A stretch of DNA of 55,711 nucleotides from CAYPNF01 sp964411985. GTDB taxonomy: Bacteria > Verrucomicrobiota > Verrucomicrobiia > Limisphaerales > J093. Below, piece by piece: positions 51,542 through 55,711 of the stretch. The stretch spans positions 1-55,711 of the forward strand of contig CAYPNF010000051.1 of the NCBI GenBank assembly GCA_964411985.1. The letters run 5' to 3'. Under the pieces are notes generated by a model that was given only the letters and a program-made list of their open reading frames with translations, was not told the DNA's origin and searched no databases. The translations under genes and the position numbers were made by a program. Within the stretch, counting starts at the first letter, position 1; the number at the start of each line of letters is the position of its first letter.

Positions 51542-53332
51542 ATGAACTCTGAATTACTCGCCAAAGCCAAGTCCCTGGGTTTCTCTGACCGCCAAATTGC
51601 CCACCTGACGGGGCAGACGGAAGATCAGGTGCGCGCGTTGCGCTATCGTATCGGCCTGATCCCCAGTTACCGTTTGGTCGACACCTGCGCGGCGGAATTT
51701 GAGGCCTACACCCCGTATTACTACTCCACCTATGATCGTGGGGACGATGAGGTCAAACCTTCCGATCGCAAGAAGGTGATGATCCTCGGCGGCGGACCGA
51801 ATCGCATTGGGCAGGGGATTGAGTTCGACTACTGCTGTGTTCATGCTTCCTTTGCCCTCAAGGAAGACGGCTTTGAGACGCTGATGGTCAACTCGAACCC
51901 GGAGACGGTCTCCACGGACTATGATACAAGCGACCGTTTGTTCTTTGAGCCACTGACCCTGGAAGACGTACTGCATATCTACCATCGGGAGAAGTGCTGG
52001 GGTGCGATTGCCCAGTTTGGTGGCCAGACTCCTTTGAATCTGGCTCTCGGTCTGCAGAAAAACGGCGTCAACATCATCGGTACCTCCCCTCAGAGCATCG
52101 AGATTGCGGAAGACCGCAAGCTATTTGCGGCGATGCTGACCCGGCTCCAAATCCCCCAGCCTCCCAACGGCATCGCCACGAACGAAGCCGAAGCCCTGGC
52201 TGTAGCTCAGACCTTGGGATATCCGATCCTGGTGCGTCCCTCATTCGTGCTGGGGGGGCGAGCTATGCAAATTGTCTTTTCCGATGCGGAGCTTACCCAC
52301 TACATGCGCTTTGCGGTGGAGGCTTCGCCGGAGCGGCCGGTGTTGGTGGACAAGTTTCTAGAAGATGCCACCGAGGTGGATGTGGACTGCATCGCTGACG
52401 TCGGGCAGTTTGACGATCCTTCCGAGGGCACCATCGTGATCGGGGCGATGCTGGAGCACATTGAGTTTGCAGGCGTGCATTCGGGAGACGCCGCCATGGT
52501 CTTGCCGCCCCATACCCTTTCCGAATCGGTCATTGGGAAGATCCGCGAGTACACCCACGCGATGGCTCGGGATTTGAAGGTCGTGGGGCTGATGAATGTG
52601 CAGTATGCGGTGAAAGGGGAGAAGGTGTACGTGTTGGAAGTCAACCCACGCGCTTCCCGCACCGTGCCTTTTGTGAGCAAAGCCATTGGTTTCCCGCTGG
52701 CGAAGATGGCAGCGCGGCTGATGGCGGGCAAGACGCTGAAGGAACTTGGTTTCACTGAAGAAATCTGGCCCAAATACTGGGCGGTGAAAGAGTCGGTATT
52801 CCCCTTCAACCGTTTTCATGGTCAAGACATCCTGCTTTCACCCGAGATGAGGTCCACGGGTGAAGTGATGGGGTTGGACCAGGACCTGGGAGTGGCCTAT
52901 GCGAAGTCGCAAATGGCGGCTGGCGGGCCGTTGCCGTTGGGCGGAAACATCTTCATCAGTGTGAGTGATTCGGATAAACCGAGCGTGGCGGCGATCGCCC
53001 GCCTTTTTGTGGATTTGGGCTTTGAGATCCTCTCTACAGGTGGCACGGCCAATGTACTCGAGCAGGCTGGTTTGAAAGTGAAGCGGATCTTTAAGCTCCA
53101 GGAAGGGCGCCCCAACACGCTGGACTACCTGAAGAACCGCGAAATCCAGCTGGTGATCAATACCCCCTCTGGCCAGGTGCCGCGGGCGGATGAGGTGCGT
53201 ATTCGTACCACCGCCGTCTACCTGGGGACTCCGATCATGACCACGCTGAGCAGTGCGAAGGCCGCCGCTCTAGGCATGGCGGCTCTGAAGCGAAGCGGCT
53301 ACGGAGTGCGCACGATTCAGGAATACCACTGA
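51542..53332 (+). CDS. carB: Carbamoyl-phosphate synthase large subunit, C-terminal half (split CarB)
   Basis: A 596-residue protein that aligns with the second half of CarB. It starts inside the oligomerisation domain (LGFSDRQIAHLTG) and continues with RVDTCAAEF-like LVDTCAAEFEAYTP, the second synthetase domain (ILGGGPNRIGQGIEFDY, FGGQTPLNLALGL, ATP-grasp LVRPSFVLGGRAM, VLEVNPRASRTVPF) and a C-terminal MGS-like allosteric domain (GFEILSTGGTANVLE). Full CarB is about 1070 residues. No first half lies upstream, where a MarR gene ends about 100 bases earlier. The second synthetase domain phosphorylates carbamate. TTG 51500 is an alternative start, but ATG 51542 is preferred. Confidence 0.93.
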   Translation: MNSELLAKAKSLGFSDRQIAHLTGQTEDQVRALRYRIGLIPSYRLVDTCAAEFEAYTPYYYSTYDRGDDEVKPSDRKKVMILGGGPNRIGQGIEFDYCCVHASFALKEDGFETLMVNSNPETVSTDYDTSDRLFFEPLTLEDVLHIYHREKCWGAIAQFGGQTPLNLALGLQKNGVNIIGTSPQSIEIAEDRKLFAAMLTRLQIPQPPNGIATNEAEALAVAQTLGYPILVRPSFVLGGRAMQIVFSDAELTHYMRFAVEASPERPVLVDKFLEDATEVDVDCIADVGQFDDPSEGTIVIGAMLEHIEFAGVHSGDAAMVLPPHTLSESVIGKIREYTHAMARDLKVVGLMNVQYAVKGEKVYVLEVNPRASRTVPFVSKAIGFPLAKMAARLMAGKTLKELGFTEEIWPKYWAVKESVFPFNRFHGQDILLSPEMRSTGEVMGLDQDLGVAYAKSQMAAGGPLPLGGNIFISVSDSDKPSVAAIARLFVDLGFEILSTGGTANVLEQAGLKVKRIFKLQEGRPNTLDYLKNREIQLVINTPSGQVPRADEVRIRTTAVYLGTPIMTTLSSAKAAALGMAALKRSGYGVRTIQEYH

Positions 53333-53368
53333 AAGTTCGGCAGGAAGGGGCGATGGGCTGCCAGGATC

Positions 53369-53842
53369 TCAATCCATCCGGCCCATAACCACGATTTCGA
53401 AGGTTTCGCCCGTGGCTTCGAGGGTGAAGCTGCGCCGGACCAGGAACTGCATGTCCCGGCTGCTGGCGTAGAGCTGCGTGCCTCGCATGATGTTCGGGAT
53501 GGACATGGCCACTTGGTAACCCGCGTCGCAGAGTCTGGATTTGACACTGCCCGCCAGCATGTTGGTCAGTTCTCCGATCACATCCGCCATTTCCTCTCGC
53601 CAGGAACCCTCTCCCAGCATCTTCACGCAGATCGACAGGGCAAGAGACTCCGAAACGCAAAAATAGATTCCTCCCGCGAGCGCTCCGGCAAAACCGATGT
53701 TGCCATTTACGGCGGCCAGGGGGAAACGGTGCGGATTCTTGGATTCTTCCTCCGGCGAAAGAGGGGTGACTTTCCAATCCAACATCGTGGCGAAAACACT
53801 TTTGGCGGCGTCCGTCACGAACAAGTTGAGTTTGTCGATCAT
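53369..53842 (-). CDS. CheX-like chemotaxis phosphatase family protein
   Basis: A 157-residue protein with one CheX/CheC-type domain. The conserved E-x-x-N motif that inserts into the CheY active site is visible as Glu91 and Asn94 in DVIGELTNMLAGSVKSRL. CheX proteins dephosphorylate CheY-P. It ends 37 bases after the carB stop on the opposite strand. A chemotaxis link is supported by a receiver protein and a receptor-like gene at the other end of the window, but no che operon is seen, so it might serve another receiver-based pathway. Confidence 0.82.
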   Translation of the reverse strand: MIDKLNLFVTDAAKSVFATMLDWKVTPLSPEEESKNPHRFPLAAVNGNIGFAGALAGGIYFCVSESLALSICVKMLGEGSWREEMADVIGELTNMLAGSVKSRLCDAGYQVAMSIPNIMRGTQLYASSRDMQFLVRRSFTLEATGETFEIVVMGRMD

Positions 53843-54309
53843 AGTCCGAATCGCCCGTCAGGCGTTTCTTGCGAACCGAATCCTACCGCATTGGCAGTCC
53901 GAGTCTCCAGTATTTGTTCTCAAACCAGCCGCTTTTCCATTCCCGAAGGCGCTACCGGCGCTCCAGGATCGTGCAATGGAGTCGAATCTTCGAAGCCCCG
54001 ATCATCCACATCGTCACGATCTTCAAATCACGATCAGAACGGGCGTTCGAAAGAGGCTACAGCGACTCCGACCTGGCTGGGCATCGGCATGCAGTTTAAT
54101 ATCGGCAGGATCCAACGGGTACCTGAGCAGAGATTACAGTTTTTTGGTTAGAGTCGAGGTGTGGCAGTCCGTGCGCCCATGTGTTTGTGGTGTAGAAACC
54201 TACAGCACAGCATGTTATGGCAACTCTCCCTGCCCATAACCGCGACCAGAATGGACTTTCTTTGCTCCCGCTTTTTTGCTAGGGTCATTCTATCAGCCAA
54301 TCCGACCGC
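53843..54309. other. Divergent intergenic region between CheX-like and isomerase-like genes
   Basis: 467 bases with no supportable gene; short frames here lack plausible starts and family features. GCCGATAT on the minus strand at 54106-54099 resembles a sigma-28 -10 element, but its -35 is poor. No terminator or RNA gene was recognised. Confidence 0.5.
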
Positions 54310-55711
54310 ATGAGGAAACCAATGAAGACTTATTCTACTCCTTCCATCCGTCTCTCCTGTGCACTCAACCGCCGCGGCTTTCTTGCCGGGTGCGCCGCAT
54401 GTGCGGCAACGACTTTGTTTGGTCTGCCTCCTACATGTGCCGCCGCGGCGGAGAAACGAGTGCGGGTCCGAGTGCTCTATTCGTTGCATGGGGAACAGCA
54501 GGCGGGAGCGGATTGGCCCAACAAAGGCTTTGATTTTGCCCCCGTGATGAGCCGAATCCAAACCACCTTGGCGGAGGAGTGTCCCGACATCGAGTTCATC
54601 GCGTCTCCGGCTACGGGGGAGGAGCAGACCAAGAAGATCGTCGAGGCTGATCGGCCGAACCGTATCGACGGATACTTGGTCTACCAGATGAACTGCTGGA
54701 ACCGCGTGGTTCAGACGGCAGCCGCCACCGGCAAGCCCGTGCTGTATGCCGATTTCCAGTTTGGTGGCAGCGGCGGTTTTCTGACCTACACAGCCAGTTT
54801 TCTGCGGAACAAGGCCGCGAACGTGGGATTCGTGGCGTCGTCCCGGTTGGAGGATCTGGTGGAAGCCGCGCGGTGTTTTTCGACCCTGAAGGCTGGAGGT
54901 TCAACGGCGTCCTTCTCCGAATTGGTTACCCGCACGCGGTTGGCTCGTACTGCCAAGCCGGGCAGGTTGGCGTGCAAGCCGGACGGGCTGAAGACGCTGC
55001 CGGTGAAGGACTGTGTGCAGCGCATGAGAGAGTCCAAGATTCTGGCCGTTCGCGGTCAGGAGTCCGGGCCAGCCGAGTCAGTGCTGGAAATCCCTGTCGT
55101 TCACGTGCCTTTTGCCGAGGTGAACGAGGCATGGCAGAAGGCGGACCGGGATCAAGTCCAGGAGGTGTCCAACAGTTGGCAGAAGTCGGCTGCCTCTGTC
55201 ACCGGAGTTTCTCGAGAAACCTTGGAGCAATCCGCCGCGATGTACCTTGCCATGAAGACGGTGCTGAAGAAGCACGGGGCCAATGCCATCACGATGAATT
55301 GCCTGGGCGGATTCTACGGGGGGCATATCCACGCCTATCCTTGCCTCGGATTCCATCAACTTCTGAACGAGGGTTTGGTGGGGGCCTGTGAGTGTGATGT
55401 TCCTTCCACCGCCACCATGGTGGCCATGACCGCCCTGACTCAGGGAAGGCCTGGGTACATCTCGGACCCTGTGGTGGACACCTCCAAGCGTCAGATCATC
55501 TATGCCCATTGTGTGGCATCGAACCGTGCCTTCGGGCCCGACGGATCAGAAAACCCCTTCCATATCATGACCCACTCGGAGGATCGGCAGGGCGCTTCGG
55601 TGCGCTCCATTCTTCCATTGGGGTATCTGACCACGACGCTGGAGGTCTCCAAGTCGCGAAAAGAGATCCTAATGAAACGTGCAAACGCGCACGCCAACGT
55701 TACAGATGACC
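54310..55711 (+). CDS. Tat-exported L-fucose isomerase-like protein (partial, runs off window)
   Basis: An open frame of at least 467 codons from ATG 54310 (ATG 54322 also possible) with no stop before the window ends. The N-terminus has a twin-arginine signal, LNRRGFLAGCAACAA, so the folded protein is exported. The body resembles the L-fucose/L-arabinose isomerase fold: an N-terminal sugar-binding part (LYSLHGEQQ) and a C-terminal part with NCLGG, GLVGACECDVPSTATMVAMT, SDPVVD and IYAHCVAS. Cytoplasmic isomerases of this kind interconvert aldoses and ketoses, so an exported form is unusual; it may have another reaction or be a binding protein. Confidence 0.72.
   Translation, partial: MRKPMKTYSTPSIRLSCALNRRGFLAGCAACAATTLFGLPPTCAAAAEKRVRVRVLYSLHGEQQAGADWPNKGFDFAPVMSRIQTTLAEECPDIEFIASPATGEEQTKKIVEADRPNRIDGYLVYQMNCWNRVVQTAAATGKPVLYADFQFGGSGGFLTYTASFLRNKAANVGFVASSRLEDLVEAARCFSTLKAGGSTASFSELVTRTRLARTAKPGRLACKPDGLKTLPVKDCVQRMRESKILAVRGQESGPAESVLEIPVVHVPFAEVNEAWQKADRDQVQEVSNSWQKSAASVTGVSRETLEQSAAMYLAMKTVLKKHGANAITMNCLGGFYGGHIHAYPCLGFHQLLNEGLVGACECDVPSTATMVAMTALTQGRPGYISDPVVDTSKRQIIYAHCVASNRAFGPDGSENPFHIMTHSEDRQGASVRSILPLGYLTTTLEVSKSRKEILMKRANAHANVTDD

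Noticed and set aside
54099..54126. GCCGATAT upstream of the CheX-like gene as a second sigma-28 promoter
   Set aside because: The -35 position reads CAGGTACC at 11-base spacing, or TCAGGTAC at 12, which matches the consensus poorly. The leader would be about 250 bases.
53513..54151. A 212-residue plus-strand frame opposite the CheX-like gene
   Set aside because: No domain is recognisable and it lies antisense to a protein with an intact E-x-x-N motif.

Overview
The window looks like a chromosomal segment of a verrucomicrobial bacterium (Verrucomicrobiota; a Limisphaerales/Pedosphaera-like relative is my best guess). This rests on gene content only: several secreted PQQ-type beta-propeller proteins, a giant Calx-beta/CARDB protein, a small C-terminal 'W...FYR' module shared by secreted proteins, a GH/sialidase operon, and a bacterial-type 14-subunit complex I locus. 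The DNA is moderately GC-rich and densely coded on both strands, with no insertion sequence, phage or CRISPR array.

Layout. 1-3390 (minus): signal transduction, with a multi-PAS hybrid histidine kinase, a stand-alone receiver protein behind a possible sigma-28-type promoter, and the first codons of a membrane receptor or kinase. 3513-7280 (plus): an MDR oxidoreductase, then a DUF47/PiT phosphate transport pair and a secreted PIG-L-type deacetylase. 7327-11337: a PQQ-propeller protein overlapping a small acidic protein (minus), then a propeller protein built from eight near-identical 41-residue repeats (plus). 11370-14027 (minus): a coupled operon of a lipoprotein L-rhamnose-mutarotase homologue, a five-bladed-propeller glycosidase and a sialidase. 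14297-17973: an AI-2E-type permease (minus), a secreted PLC-like phosphodiesterase and thyA-folA (plus). 18190-25236 (minus): one 2348-residue secreted protein. 25373-26925 (plus): an intact COG3541-type nucleotidyltransferase followed by a paralogue with an internal deletion.

27101-40638 (plus) is the respiratory NADH:quinone oxidoreductase operon nuoB-C-D-E-F-G-H-I-J-K-L-M-N. nuoA is not at its usual first position. A tRNA-Gln(CUG) gene with its own promoter lies antisense between nuoE and nuoF, and a terminator-like hairpin follows nuoN.

40828-50796 (minus): a CotH-like secreted protein, an SGNH hydrolase, a three-gene set resembling a LuxE/LuxC fatty-acid-reductase pair with a small membrane protein between, and two more PQQ-propeller proteins. 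A MarR regulator diverges from the last of these across a 24-bp imperfect palindrome. 51542-53332 encodes only the C-terminal half of carbamoyl-phosphate synthase large subunit (split carB). The window closes with a CheX-like protein (minus) and the start of a Tat-exported L-fucose-isomerase-like protein (plus) that runs off the end.

The most noteworthy points are the split CarB, the tRNA inside the nuo operon, the LuxC/LuxE-like trio, the exported sugar-epimerase and sugar-isomerase homologues, and the palindrome in the MarR divergent promoter region.
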